A DNA stretch of 64,000 nt, taken from the NCBI RefSeq assembly GCF_910592395.1, contig NC_088321.1:6138001-6202000 (forward strand), read 5' to 3'. Numbering within the stretch: position 1 is the stretch's first letter; each line of letters opens with the position of its first letter. The stretch comes from Lineus longissimus. Its lineage: Eukaryota; Nemertea; Pilidiophora; Heteronemertea; Lineidae. Both the position numbers and the translations under genes were made by a program. Shown in pieces: positions 1 through 11,759 of this stretch. The notes under the pieces were generated by a model. The model was not told the origin of the DNA. It was given only the letters and a program-made list of their open reading frames with translations, and made no database searches.

Positions 1-846
1 AAACTTCATGGGCTTTAAATCTCAATAGCATTCCGCGAAGTTAATATTTATAGCTCACAAGGTCATTTGCATAAGATATTTATGATGTTTTAGTCACGTG
101 ACAGTCGGACATCGACACTTATTTCTACGCATTTGAGCTTATTTCAAGGTCAATTATCTTTGACCGTGCATTGTTTTTAGCATGAATGATACCATAGAGT
201 CAGAGAGAGAAATATTCAGAACAATTATGTAGTATTTCCAACACTCGGACATTGCCAGATTGAATCTAGCTGCCCTAGTTAGAAAGCCTGAATCCATTAC
301 GAAAACGCATGTTTGTCTGACATTGCCTGTAATTCAGCGATGGGGAAATAGAGGGCAGCAGCTGCAGTGACCTCATCATCGCGGAATGCTATTGACCTGA
401 CATTTTGACAGAAAATCGTCTTCTAGCTATTACCACCATATACACCAACCATCACCCGACCATAGTAAAAAAAAAAGCTGTTAGTAATCTAGAAATGAAA
501 TGAAATGCGCGAAGTATGTATTTAGAACTGCATAGGCTTCCCGTACAGGTTCTTGGCTTCCCATACAGGCCGTCTGCAGTCACAATCCGTGATCCATTCC
601 GTAATCCGCGGAACTCCGTGTTTTAGTAATGCCGACTAACTACATGTACCTCCTAATACTCCTCATACTAGAAATCATATCATTGTCTAAGACATTCGTG
701 GTGCAGACTTAGTTTAGTTTAGCTTATTCGTGGCTACATGTATACAGCAATAACATAATCGATACAGTGAATAAAAGCATACATTGGTAAAAATACATGC
801 ACCAAAGGTAACCATACAGGTCATAATGACCTTTTCAATGGCACCA
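1..846. other. gene-free stretch
   Basis: I see no coding exon, RNA gene or clear repeat structure here. Reading frames are short and stop-rich on both strands. Confidence 0.6.
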
Positions 847-855
847 AGAAAGAGG

Positions 856-1587
856 CGGCTGTTATAAAACGCGGATTCCGCGGAAATCCGCGGAAAAATC
901 TAACTTGGCTACAGGGTGGCTACCTGAACCGCAGGTGAGAGTTTTTCATATTAATAGTGTGCATTGTTGTGCGCATGAAGTACTCCTGGTGACAAGGTCT
1001 TTGGGAATCCCCGTTATATGGTGCGCTGTATGCGCCGTAAATCACAAGCACCTTGTACAGTAGTTTGAAATGAACTTATACTCTAGGACGGGCCGCGAAG
1101 TAAGTTTTTGTGATTGCTAAAAATAGACTCCAATGTGCAGTCGCATATATGGTTGGTTTAGGTTCGAGCTGCAAGGAGATTGTCCTAAAACATTTTCGTA
1201 GACCAGAATTCAGTTCGTCATCGACCTATATTTGAAGGAGGCATACCGTAACGTACATCAATTCGGGCATCAATCACACTTGAAAGCAGCCTCGTAATAT
1301 GTTCCGTTAGGGAATCAGGAACCACGGTGGTGTCGAAGATAACATGCAAAGTTTATCAACACCAAGAAAAAAAGAGGGAAGAGTCGATCAGAATGGCATG
1401 AATGGCGCTCCAGAGGATTAAAATATGACCGATGAAATATGCAGATAACTGGTAGTTCTTGCCTCCGATTTATGATTTATGTTGTTATTTGTATAATATA
1501 ATTATCATTAAATATTATGCGCGTATTTACTGGCGGCTTTGTGATTTTTCCGCGGATTTCCGCGGAATCCGCGTTTTATAACAGCCG
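856..1587. mobile_element. non-autonomous DNA transposon, 45-bp TIRs, 9-bp TSD
   Basis: The first 45 bases (856-900, starting CGGCTGTTATAAAACGCGG) are a perfect reverse complement of 1543-1587. The nine bases AGAAAGAGG at 847-855 are repeated exactly at 1588-1596, which gives a clean target-site duplication. The 732-bp body has no open frame of note, so the element depends on a transposase made elsewhere. Long TIRs with a 9-bp duplication are typical of Mutator-like elements, so I infer a MULE-type MITE. The ends contain the palindromic motif TTCCGCGGAA. The perfect TIRs suggest a fairly recent insertion. Confidence 0.9.
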
Positions 1588-1596
1588 AGAAAGAGG

Positions 1597-2239
1597 GGCG
1601 ACAGAACGGATATTCCTAATGATGACGACATGTGCATCAGCTAGGTGGGTCGGCAATCGAAGGAACGAAAAAAAGTGACGAAAGTAATTTGTCAACCTCG
1701 AGACGATACATTCAGTCAACAAAAAAATCAATAGTAGGTCTAAAAATATATTTTTCTTACTCCTGAGTTCAAGAGGTAAACAATGCCATAACTTTGGAGT
1801 TCAAATAAAATAAGACGCACCGAACGTGCAACAATCGTGCATGGAGGTCAACTCGGTACGACAGGGGAAGCAGAGACAGCACTCGCGAACGTTCTACATA
1901 TTAAGGTATGTCCGGACCTAGAATGCACCGTGTCACTCTCAGCTGCACTACACGCTCAACGTCTCCCACATGAGTGTCAAATATTTGAGCAGCGAATCCC
2001 AGCCTAGGCAACTTGATTCTTTCTGCATTTCTTACTTATCTTCAATTATAAATATCAATGACATTGTGGATGTCAACATCTTTATCTTATCTATATATAT
2101 ATATCATTGTATTATTTCAGAACGCGCTATCTTCCAATACACACACTCATGTATAGGACGAAATACGATCAAATTTTATTGTTTGATTTTGATATGCCAT
2201 TGACGTTACACCAAATATACATTGTACTTGCGTCTTAAA
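1597..2239. other. gene-free stretch
   Basis: No gene or organised repeat was recognised. A 77-codon open frame at 1970-2203 has low-complexity, AT-driven composition and I do not believe it is coding. Confidence 0.5.
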
Positions 2240-2343
2240 TACAATACTGCATCCACTCACCAATAAGATCCCGAGCCCGACAATACCCGATTTGTACCAC
2301 CGCCTTGATGGGTAGAGTCTAAACAGCCTAACACAATAGTAGG
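2240..2343 (+). repeat. left arm of a ~105-bp inverted repeat (partner 9637-9744)
   Basis: The block around ATCCACTCACCAATAAGATC (2251 on) reappears in reverse complement at 9655-9732, with roughly nine mismatches in 78 bases; weaker similarity extends outward on both sides. The pair encloses 7.5 kb including the MULE relic. It may be the ends of an older element into which the MULE inserted, or two opposed copies of one dispersed repeat. Confidence 0.7.
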
Positions 2344-2559
2344 CCTTTCACAGCCATAAAAGGGGTGGGATCTCTATTCAAGAGTTAACAACGTAATCGT
2401 CATGAATAGTCAAGACTCTACAGAGGAGCTTTTCATATTACAATTAAAGACCAATAACGCCATCGATCGAGGCGAATGGCACCAGAGTCTACAGGACTGT
2501 AACTGAACTGATTTTGAAGTTAAGTGGTGTAAAGGAAAGACGGCAACCTGGCAGCCATA

Positions 2560-2975
2560 TTGGATATTGTGTCAGGTCATACATCTATAGGAAAGCTCCC
2601 CTACACTAGGCCATGACATCACAGAAATGTCAGGCGTGTCACTCACTCAGTTCTGGAGTTATGGGGCAGAACGCGAAAACAAAGATGGCGGTCTGGTGGC
2701 CATGTTCGACTTTGGATCGGGTCCAAAATCGATAGAGAACCTCCCCTACACTAGGATATCACACCACATAATTTTCATGTATGTAGCTCAACCGCTTCTT
2801 GAGTTGTGGGTCGGAATGCCAGAGTAAAAGATGGCGGCCTGGCGGCCATGATAGCCCAAAATCGATAGCGAACCTTCCCTACACTAGGTCATCACACCAC
2901 AGGAGTTTTAGGTCTGTCATTCACTTGGTTCTTTAGTTATTGGACGGAATGCCTAAAACCAAGTTGGTGGCCTGG
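2560..2975. repeat. diverged tandem repeat with AAGATGGCGG core
   Basis: Units of about 130-145 bp repeat the string 'gttatgg...aaagatggcgg..tggcggccat...aaaatcgatag.gaacct.cctacacta'. Cores lie near 2684, 2829 and 2956. The same family resumes at 3540-3880 after an interruption. Units are strongly diverged, so this is an old array. Confidence 0.7.
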
Positions 2976-2980
2976 TGGCA

Positions 2981-3400
2981 TTTTGAACTGGGAAATGGAG
3001 TCAGAAAGGGTTAAAGTGACTTGCAAATGAATGAAAAGGAGTCAGAAAGGGTTAACGTGACTTGTAGCTGAATCGGGAGCCAGCATTTGAATAGGGAAAT
3101 GGACTTATAGAGGGTTAAAATGAGTTAAGACGAATAAGGAACTGGCATTTTGAACCGGGAAATGGAGTCAGAAAGGGTTAAAGTGACTTGCAAATGAATC
3201 AAATGGAGTCAGAAAGGGTCAAAGTGACTTGTAGCTGAATCGGGAGCCAGCATTTGAATAGGGAAATTGACTTATAGAGGGTTAAAATGAGTTGAGACGA
3301 ATAAGGAACTGGCATTTTGAACTGGGAAATGTGTCAGAAAGGGTTAAAGTCACTGATAGTTGAATCGGGAGCTTGGTAGGAAAGGGTTAAAACCACCAAG
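2981..3400. repeat. 167-bp tandem repeat, ~2.5 units
   Basis: The string TTTTGAAC.GGGAAAT starts at 2981, 3148 and 3315, an exact 167-bp period twice. Each unit contains a sub-repeat 'gtcagaaagggttaa.gtgactt'. The array sits between the two halves of the AAGATGGCGG repeat and has probably expanded inside it. Confidence 0.8.
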
Positions 3401-3479
3401 TTGAGTTATCGGACTTTGGAGGGTTAATATTTGAAAGAAATTTGAATTGGGAACTGGGAAATGCTTAGCCCATTTCCTA

Positions 3480-3534
3480 TTTCCTTATTCGTACCCAACT
3501 GCGAACTGGGAACTGGGAACTGGGAACTGGGAGC
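3480..3534. repeat. short GAACTGG tandem repeat
   Basis: Four adjoining copies of roughly 'gaactgg' at about 3499-3530, continuing the gggaa-rich end of the preceding array. Confidence 0.75.
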
Positions 3535-3539
3535 CAACT

Positions 3540-3880
3540 TCACAGACCCGTTATGGGGCAGAATACAAAAACAAAGATGGCAGCCCGGCGGGTGTCTTCG
3601 ATTTTGGTTCGGGATAGAAATTAGATATCAGTGAAGCCACCTGTTCTTGAGTTATAGTCCGGAATGGGAAATCCGAATGGCCTCCGGGCGGCCATGTTGA
3701 ATTTCGGAGCACGACCAAAATCGATAGGGAACCTCTCCCTATCCACCCCATTACACAAAAGAAAAGAGCAGAATGCGAAAATCTAAGATGGCGGCTGGCG
3801 GCCATATTGGATTTTGAAACGCGCCCAATATCAATAGGGACCCTCTGACACATTAGGCCTACTCACCCCCTAAAGATTTT
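3540..3880. repeat. second block of the AAGATGGCGG repeat
   Basis: Three further diverged units, with cores near 3573, 3677 and 3784, match the array at 2560-2975. A 100-codon frame read here on the minus strand is just the repeat read through. Confidence 0.65.
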
Positions 3881-3929
3881 ACGTCAGCCGAACATGGGGT
3901 TCTTGAGTTATAGTCCGGAATTCAGTAGT

Positions 3930-3972
3930 GTGGTGTGGGCCGGAAGCGAATTTTTTTCCCACGAGGTTTTTG
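3930..3972 (+). repeat. candidate left terminal inverted repeat of the MULE
   Basis: The run GTGGT...GCGAA-T7-CC.ACGAGGTTTTTG matches the reverse complement of 9517-9559 imperfectly: the outer GTGGT, GCGAA, the T run and CGAGGTTTTTG are shared, and the middle differs. Both arms are 43 bp and lie outside the transposase relic. I could not find a 9-bp target duplication next to them, so the exact ends are uncertain. Confidence 0.5.
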
Positions 3973-4672
3973 CATATGGCGCATGCGCACTTGGCGTTTG
4001 AACTTGCGCCATGGGTGACTTGTTCATTTCACCGTGAATTCGAATTGTAGTCCGCAATATGTCGATAAAGTGCTTTTGTTGGTAGGTATCTAGTTATTGC
4101 GAGTGATATTCATTTAGTTGTCGTATTTCTGCATCTATTTTTGTAGTTTTAAAGGTTGATGCTTCTGAAGTCACACTAGAAATCTTGATTTTAATCGATT
4201 TTTTTTTCGTACTTAGATAAGTGAAGCGCTTAGGAAAATTATACACGCCTAGGCCAATCATGCCCATTGTATGTACGAAAAAACATGAACATTGCACTCG
4301 TTCAATTTGGATTGTGTCCTTAATCATTGCACTTGACCATTGTGTCGGTGTCAATAATACTATAGAAGCTTTTAATGCATGTAAGCACCCTGATGCTGCA
4401 TGCCAACAAAATTAAGCTTTTCCCAATGATTATATCTTAAGAAAACACATAATAGTACAATGGAAGTTTTGTTGATGACGCCCAACACAATATTAATAGC
4501 CCTTTTCACATATTAAAGATTGCAATTGTATTGTCCGCTTCATTTGTTATGGCCAGCATTGCAGCAAATAAGCTGTAACAAAGACAACCAGTGAACAAAA
4601 GACTGCTGTCACATGCGAAAAATACCACATTTTGTGTGTGAATCAAACTTATCTCTTGTAAATTCTTTTCAG

Positions 4673-7600
4673 ACTGTCCTTCCTACAAACTATGATACAT
4701 ATCTGCCACTATGAAGCCAAGGAGGGAAGAGAATCATTTGAAGTCACTCTAAGGTTAAAATTGTCTACTGAAGAAGAAGCAAGAAAATGGTTGTCAGACT
4801 TCCAGGAATCAAGCTTTACTACATTAAGGAAAGCACAAACATATCCAAATATTGCTGAAAAGCATGGAAAGATTGAATATAAGGTGTGTGGCCAATGTTC
4901 TAAAAATTCTGGTAACTGCTTATAATGGCTGTATCACTAAGCATGTTGTTGCTGATTAGTTAATGGAGGCTTAATCCAACATAAGCACTCCACTGTCATT
5001 TGTTCTGTCCTTCACACACTCAAGAATTGTGAACAGAACACAATGGAGGGACCAGTTTAGCCTCAATCTGCCTTCAGAATCATTTTTCAGCTTCTAATAT
5101 TGCCCAAGCAATCAAGACACATTGAGTTTGAGTTTTTTGCTTATATGTTTTGCAAAATCATCTATTTTGGTTCAAAGGGCTGGTTTAAATAGATGATAGT
5201 TTTTGTGATTGAATTTAAAAAATATTCTTTCTTCGCAAATACTTTCAGGTTGATCAATGATGCCAGCACAACACGATTCCACGGTCAGAAACTGCAGCTA
5301 ATCGAAGAGGTAACAAGAATACCACCTGCAAAGCCAAGCTACAGGTGTCCATTCTGAAATTTAAAGAAGCCTCACTGTGTCAGAACAAAAAAAAGAATAG
5401 AAGGTGGGTTTTACAAAGTTGAAATCAAATTGATCGATAAAGAAAACTTGACAGTTGCTGTGGAAATGATGAAACTGATTCCAGGACCATACTTCACCAT
5501 TTTAAAATCCAGGACCAAGAACTTACATGTAGATGTCTACACCACCACAATATGCACACGTTAAATTTACCTCCATGAGCTGTCATACTTGTATTTAAGT
5601 GACCAATAATGAAATTTCCTCACTTCAGGTCTGTGGATCCACATCCTCGTGATGAACGTCTCATTGTGACCCTTCATCATTGTCACAACCATCCTATCAT
5701 AGCCGCGGATGCTTTTCGTTACAGAGATGTGTCACAGGAGGTGAAAGATAAACTACTTGAACTATACAAGCAATGTTATACACCCTCAAAAGCACTTGAA
5801 CTTCATAAGTTCGATTTACAGATCGAACATGGTGATGATTACTTTATAAAAAGTGGTGACAGAGCAATTTGTCCGGACCTTCAGTTTTGTTACAGGTAAG
5901 CTCAGAATGAAGTACAGGGTGTCACAAAAAGAATATCAGTAAATGATTGATGGTATCTAATTCTAAGACATGTAAGGGGGTAGATATTTAAAGGCTAAGA
6001 AATATTTTTATGATCACCTTTTGTCTTTCAGGTTGTAATATAAGAATTTTGCTGCTGAATATGGAGAGACGAAAAGAGAACATGTCCTGAAAAGACTTGA
6101 AGAGAAGTTGAAGGAATACGACCAAGCTGTAGGTGGAAGTGGTGCACGGATGAAAGTTTTGGATCAAAAAGATGTGGCAATTGCAATCGTTACCCCACTT
6201 ATGCATTGTGTGCATGAGCACATTAAACATGCAGGGGAGTTGGCATTCATTGATGCTTCGGGTAATATGGATAGGCAGGGATGCCGTATTTTCCTGATAT
6301 TGACTCTTAGCTCTGCTGGAGGAGTTCTGCTAGGTGTCTTGGTCACAACCAGTGAGAGTACGGAAACTGTGACCCATGCATTAGAGATGCACAAATCACT
6401 GCTGGACGATAGATAGTACTTTGGTAGAGGAGCAAGCTTGGGTCCAGAAGTGTTCATGACTGACGATAGTGCCTCAGAAAGACACAGGCGCTGCATAATG
6501 TTTATCCTGAGGCAAATCTTCTTCTCTGTGTTTTCCACATTCTCCAAGTGTTCTGGCGCTTTCTGTTGGACTCAAAAAACAGTGTAAGGAAAGAACACAG
6601 ACCTCCTCTTCTCTCCCTGCTGAAGGGGCTGGTATATGCAGATAGTGTTGAATCTCTTGACGCTGAATATGCAGAGGCTGCTCAAAATGAGATGCTGCCG
6701 ATGTATGATAATGTTGCCAAGCATTTAGAGGACATACATGCTCGCCGAACCTATTGGGCACTCTGCCACCGTTCCAATCTTAATGTCAGAAACAATAACA
6801 CTAACAACTTGGCAGAAGCGGATATGAGGGTACTTAGAGATCAATTATGGATTGTACCAAAGCGTACAATGTCATACAACTCGTTGATTTCCTGACAACT
6901 CGCCTAGAGGCATATTAAGAGAGACGATTACTGGATATCTGCAACAATCGACTTGATCGGGCCCTGCAGTCCAGGTTTCTACCAAATCCACAGACTGGTG
7001 CGAAGATAGACCAGGAGAAGAGAACGAAAATTGGAGAGACGGCATACATGTACATAGTTCCCAGTGAAACAGATCCAGACGTCACATACACAGTAGATGT
7101 ATCAATTGGTGCATGTACATGCTGGAGAGGGAAAACAGGTACATGTAATTCAAAAGGGCTTAGGCCCATGCCATAGATATTTGCGGGTTTTCTACATGAC
7201 AATAAAGTAGAGCAGAAGCAATTTAGTCAATGAAACTGAGGAATGCAATTGTAGCAACTTAAAGGGGAACTATAGGCATGAGCTGGGGGGTCAAATTGGT
7301 AGTCTTTATGTGATTAATATGCACAGTAAGGTGACTGGGTCACACTTAATTCACCGACGAATATATTCCTCCTACACGTGTGACTAGTTTCGATGTTCTG
7401 TGAGATAGGAGAGACCCCTACCGGCAACTTCGAGTAACTAAATCTTGTCTACCTAGCTCCTGCCTTTATACCCCCTTTAACTGTATCATAGGCATTGTAT
7501 TCACACTTCTAATCTGTATTCTAATATTTTCTTCATTTCCATTCAGGAGGACCATGTTAACACCAGTACCTGGTGGTGAAGATGTACAGACTTGCGTCAT

Positions 7601-8391
7601 GGAATTTCATCCCTCTGAATGATCCAGCCATGAGGCGTATTTTCTTCATGGTTGCAACTGGGAAAGCAACACCACTGAATGGCGACTGGTTTGAATCACT
7701 CCACTCAGGAAGGACAACCCTTGCCGATACCAACACTGTTGTTGAGGAGACGGGAGGAAACGGTGATGATCCCATGGACATTTTTATTGAGGAGTCGGCC
7801 TTGGTGGTTCCTACTGCTGGGGTCCCTACTGAAGGTGCTTTGTCTACGACACTTCTTGATTCTCTCCACTGGCAGAGAGATCTTCAGAATCAGTTTGATC
7901 GTAGGAATCAGCAACCTCCATTCAACGATGATCATAATCCATGTACTGATAGTATTTATTGGATGAGTAAAACAATGTATTTGACAAGATAAAGACAAGT
8001 TTCCTTGAAAACAGAGACTACTTTGAAACCATTGAGAATTTTTGTTAAACAAGCCAATTCCTTGACCACAAACTCTGCATTGTCTTCTGCATTACAGTGC
8101 TTTGGGAAGTACTCGGGGGCTGCGATAGCATTGGGCAAAATACGGAAGGCAAAAAGGAACTTTTTTAATTGCAAGAAGATTGGGGTCCAGCCTGCAGGAC
8201 TTGCTAGACGTAAGATGCTGGGTGGTGGTAAAAACCGAGTTGGTAGTGGTAGGCCAGCTATTAGAAGTAGTTAGGGAGAGACAAGCAGTAAGAAGTTGAA
8301 AAAGAGCAGCACTCCTTTCTCTTCCCAGATTTTGCCTAGGAGAAAAGCTCCTCATAATTTGAGAACATTGTCCAAAGAAATGAAGCATTAG
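4673..8391 (+). pseudogene. decayed MULE transposase with SWIM zinc finger
   Basis: Six exons can be traced with GT..AG borders: 4673-4883, 5249-5403, 5629-5895, 6032-7138 and 7547-8391, the fourth being long and broken; junctions 1-2, 2-3, 3-4 and the last keep phase, so six coding blocks remain readable. The protein has an N-terminal zinc-ribbon/FLYWCH-like part (CQHNT; THHCHNHP-type CxxxHNH), a MULE core with FIDASGNMD and FMTDDS as the two aspartate motifs and a CVFHILQ motif, then a SWIM finger CTCW..GK..GPC-x-HQ and a basic tail (KIGVQPAGLARRK). In-frame stops fall at 5258 TGA, 6036 TAA, 6414 TAG, 6916 TAA, 7558 TAA (replacing the residue between C and HQ of the SWIM finger), 7990 TAA and 8272 TAG. 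Frameshifts lie near 6480-6490 and 6861-6866. It is a dead copy of a cut-and-paste transposase. Splicing borders are inferred from sequence alone. Confidence 0.85.
7259..7480 (+). mobile_element. 222-bp MITE ('ttaaaggggactataggcag' family) in the last MULE intron
   Basis: The ends are imperfect inverted repeats: TTAAAGGGG-ACTATAGGCATGAGCT at the left, and at the right AGCTCCTGCCTTTATACCCCCTTTAA, its near reverse complement. It lies wholly inside the intron 7139-7546. Related copies are at 14980-16151, 43472-43560 (reversed) and 44048-44240, so this is a dispersed family. Insertion into TTAA or TA is possible but the target duplication is not clear. Confidence 0.75.
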
Positions 8392-9500
8392 GTAAGACGC
8401 ACTCTGCCAAGTGATCTGCAATACTGTATTGTTCCATAGGAAAGGTCGTACATGTAAACCAGTTCATGCGTCTTGTTAAAGTTGCAATTCATTCATTAAT
8501 TGGCCATTAAATTATGTAAACCTTTGATTTAGATTCGTTCCCTCCATGCATATTAACTGAGATTAGTATGCAATCAGTATGCAAAAACTGTAAAAGACCC
8601 TTATGGGGCTCGCAGTGACATCTCCTTTGGAACATTACAGTAATATTCTGTGCCAGAATGTGAGTGTTTTATATTGTCACTAACTTGACTATGACTTTAG
8701 TCTTTTTCAATACAGTGTATCTTACTTTTTACAACATTTTTCCGCATTTGTTTTAGAAATGTTAAAGGGAGACTACACTAGTGTGCATTTGTCAACATTC
8801 CATTTTACTTTTACAACATTTTTCAGCATTTGTACTTGTTTTAAAAATGTTTTTAAAAAGTAGACTACACTGATGTGCATTTGTTAGCATTACCAATGGA
8901 GCTTGAAATTGAGATTTCTCTGTTCATTGTACGTTATACCTGTTGTGACTGTTTACTTGGTTCTTAGCTTTTGGTGTAATGAAATAATTACGGTATGAAC
9001 CTCATACTGTCCTATTACCAGTTTTACCAAGCCAGTAACCCATACATAGGACCTTAGATGTAAAATAACCTTACATTTTTTGCTATCAATAATAATAATA
9101 GTTAATCTGCAAAAATACTGTATTGTGTTTCTATTTTATTTAATACTGTAATATCGCTGAGGAGTGGGCTCCGCTTTTTCGGGTCTGTGCAGAGGGATGG
9201 AATTGACTTGACTGCGTGCTGCCACTTAACACCTGTTTGGGTACTGTAGAACTCGCCTCCCCCCTTCCCCAGATCCTATGTCCCCACCCAGAGTCTGATG
9301 TTCAATGATAAAACACCACTGGTGCGCCCCCTTGCCCAACCACCATGAGGACTCCAACCTCCACCGTTGTCGTCATACTTCTACCGAGAGTGTCTTGCCC
9401 AAGGACCTATACTCCAAACTTCTGTCAAGTGTCTTGCCCAAAGACCCACTCACACAAACAACCGCACGCACTAATCGCATAAATTATTCAATTGATGACG
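8392..9500. other. 3' flank of MULE relic, no gene
   Basis: There is a diverged direct duplication of about 105 bp at 8735-8890, built on 'tttttacaacatttttc.gcatttg' and 'agactacact.gtgtgcatttgt'. Otherwise I see only AT-rich non-coding sequence. Confidence 0.5.
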
Positions 9501-9516
9501 TCATATGCAAATGAGA

Positions 9517-9559
9517 CAAAAACCTCGTAGGAAAAAAAATTTCGCGGGCCGGAAACCAC
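9517..9559 (-). repeat. candidate right terminal inverted repeat of the MULE
   Basis: Partner of 3930-3972, in reverse complement. It is followed at 9565-9656 by two short hairpins built on 'gggcataataat', which may belong to the surrounding older element. Confidence 0.5.
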
Positions 9560-9636
9560 TCAAGTACATAATGCCCCCACTATATATAGCGAGGGCATAA
9601 TAATGGAAGAAACGAAGAAAAGATATCCTACCTCTT

Positions 9637-9744
9637 TTGCCTATTATTATGCCCGGATGTTTAGGCTCTACCCATCGAGTCGGTAGTAGAAATCGGGTAT
9701 TGTCGGGCTTGGGATCTTATTTGTGAGTGGATCCAGTAAATTGT
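9637..9744 (-). repeat. right arm of the ~105-bp outer inverted repeat
   Basis: Reverse-complement partner of 2240-2343, sharing the run GACAATACCCGATTT and GATGGGTAGAG.CTAAACA. Confidence 0.7.
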
Positions 9745-10395
9745 ACCCACTGGTTGTCGACAAAAGAGAAACGAAATAGTCCAAATATTGCGTGGCCATC
9801 CCTAGTAGACTGTTACATAAAATATCGGAGCTTCAAACTCAATGAATTTTATCAAACAATTTAGATATAATAGAGATACGAAGACCATACTGACATCAAC
9901 AGCAAGAGGTTGTGTCCTTCATTTTTTCGACAGTTATGAGAAGTTGCTGATGGCAATGATTTAAGAGTTCTTTTCGAAGTTCGTTGTTCTTCTCCACATG
10001 TTCATATTTATCAGGTTTGCATTGAATACATTGTCGTTATTTAATCGACTAATTCTGGGTATCATATGGTCCCTTGTTTTGTCCTCAGGATATCCAATAT
10101 TTTCAATTCTAACCAAATACAACGAGTTTTATAACATACTTAATTTTTGCAATCGTTAAAGAGATCCAGTCGTGGCACAAGTCTTTCTTTAGACGAGTTA
10201 AACGTGGTAAAAATAAATATATTGGTGATTACTTCTTATGCAGCTCATTGGCTACGTATACATAATCAACTACCTGAGGGGACCTCGAAACTGCTAACAT
10301 TTTCACTGGAAGCTTATTTCCGCCTTAGGATTTAACCGGGGCGTTCAAAACTCCCCATTTTCATAAGCGTTTCGCTATATGTTTCCTTTAATGAG
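9745..10395. other. gene-free stretch
   Basis: Nothing recognisable; AT-rich, stops in all frames. Confidence 0.5.
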
Positions 10396-10399
10396 AAAA

Positions 10400-11750
10400 T
10401 CTCATTAGATGCCAATAAATGGTACATGTATATGATACCATAAGACACTACATGTAGTCCATTAAACGAATACCACATACTTAATTGCTTACAAAAAAAC
10501 TTAGTTCCCAACTGTAAGCGAGAAAATATGGCGCTTTTCACGTCAATGTTGTTATCTAACTAGTTTTATAGAAATCAATGAATTCAAATCGACCGTTGAT
10601 TTGTGTTATATCTAGTGCAGTGGTACGGATTTGGCCCGAATCAATGAGTGACCCGGGATGGCACTGCCCCAACACAAGTGTTATTGTTTTCGAAACGGGT
10701 CGTTGCTTGGAAACTATACGATGATTTGTGATTTGTTGTTTTTTTTATTCTAGTGTCGTCATTGGTCTGCATGGGGAGGAAAAAGAACTACACCTTCTGG
10801 TATCAATGTCTTGTTTTGTATTGCGCAACCCTCCATACTGGTCACGGCAAGTCTACATTGGTACCACAGCTCTCCCGGGCAATTTACGGGAATATCACGA
10901 TGAAGCCCATTTAACTAGGCTAGAAACAGAACTGAGGTACAAAGCATTGATAGAATGATAAATATAATTCGATGAAAAAATATACTCCAAACATCCAGTA
11001 TACATGTATATAAATGTATCGGGTAACATGTGCTTAAAAAATTAATTTATGGTATTGATGTGACAGGCTGACAATGTTAGAATAGGCAGTTGTGTTAGTA
11101 AATTTTTATTAGCCGAATGAAGCCGCATGCAATCGATCGGTTTGCCATGAACTCAATAGATAAGTTCTGGAGTAGGGCTCATGGTTAACTTGTGCAGGCA
11201 CATACCATTCTATCTTATGAGATGACTCAAAATCAGTGTACATTATGACGAAACACATGTAAGGTTTAAGCCAAACGGCGTTTGCAACAATGTTGATACG
11301 ATAAACCTCACCCATGTAAGTCGAAACAAGCTCTTATTGGGAAATGAACCATTTTCTAATCTTAAAAACCAAAAAAGTAGGTTTCAAAATAACAAACTGG
11401 TTAAAAACCCCATTAGATAAAAGTTGAATTATTAAAAAAGAAACACTTAAGTCCTCTGGTAGTCAGGTTCAGATCGGGGTTATTGTCAGTAAAATCTGAT
11501 TTCAATCAAAACATGTCAACTTTTGACCACAAACTTCTAGATATTTGGAGTTTTTCAGATTTTTACCACGAAAGTAGTATTATAAACCTGCTATAAAGCT
11601 CGTTGTAGTTGGTCGAAATTGATAAGTACATGTAATGAATAGTCCATTAGATGACAACAAGTGAAACTATACGATACCCTTACATAGTACATTAAGCACC
11701 GACAACTTACTGAACTGCTAATAAACCAAAAAAATATGCGAAAATGTGAA
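10400..11750 (+). repeat. degenerate dispersed repeat, copy 1
   Basis: Segments here recur in the same orientation at 14575-14978 and 19736-20440: 'acagctctc.cgggcaatt' (10868 / 19728), 'atgatgaagccc', 'ccattagatgacaacaa' (11645 / 20201), 'aagcca.cgc.ttt..aacaatgtt' (11268 / 14932), and 'gttttatagaaatca' near 10563 / 20428. The copies are heavily diverged with indels. No coding potential is visible, so its class is unknown. Confidence 0.6.
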
Positions 11751-11759
11751 GAAGAAAAA

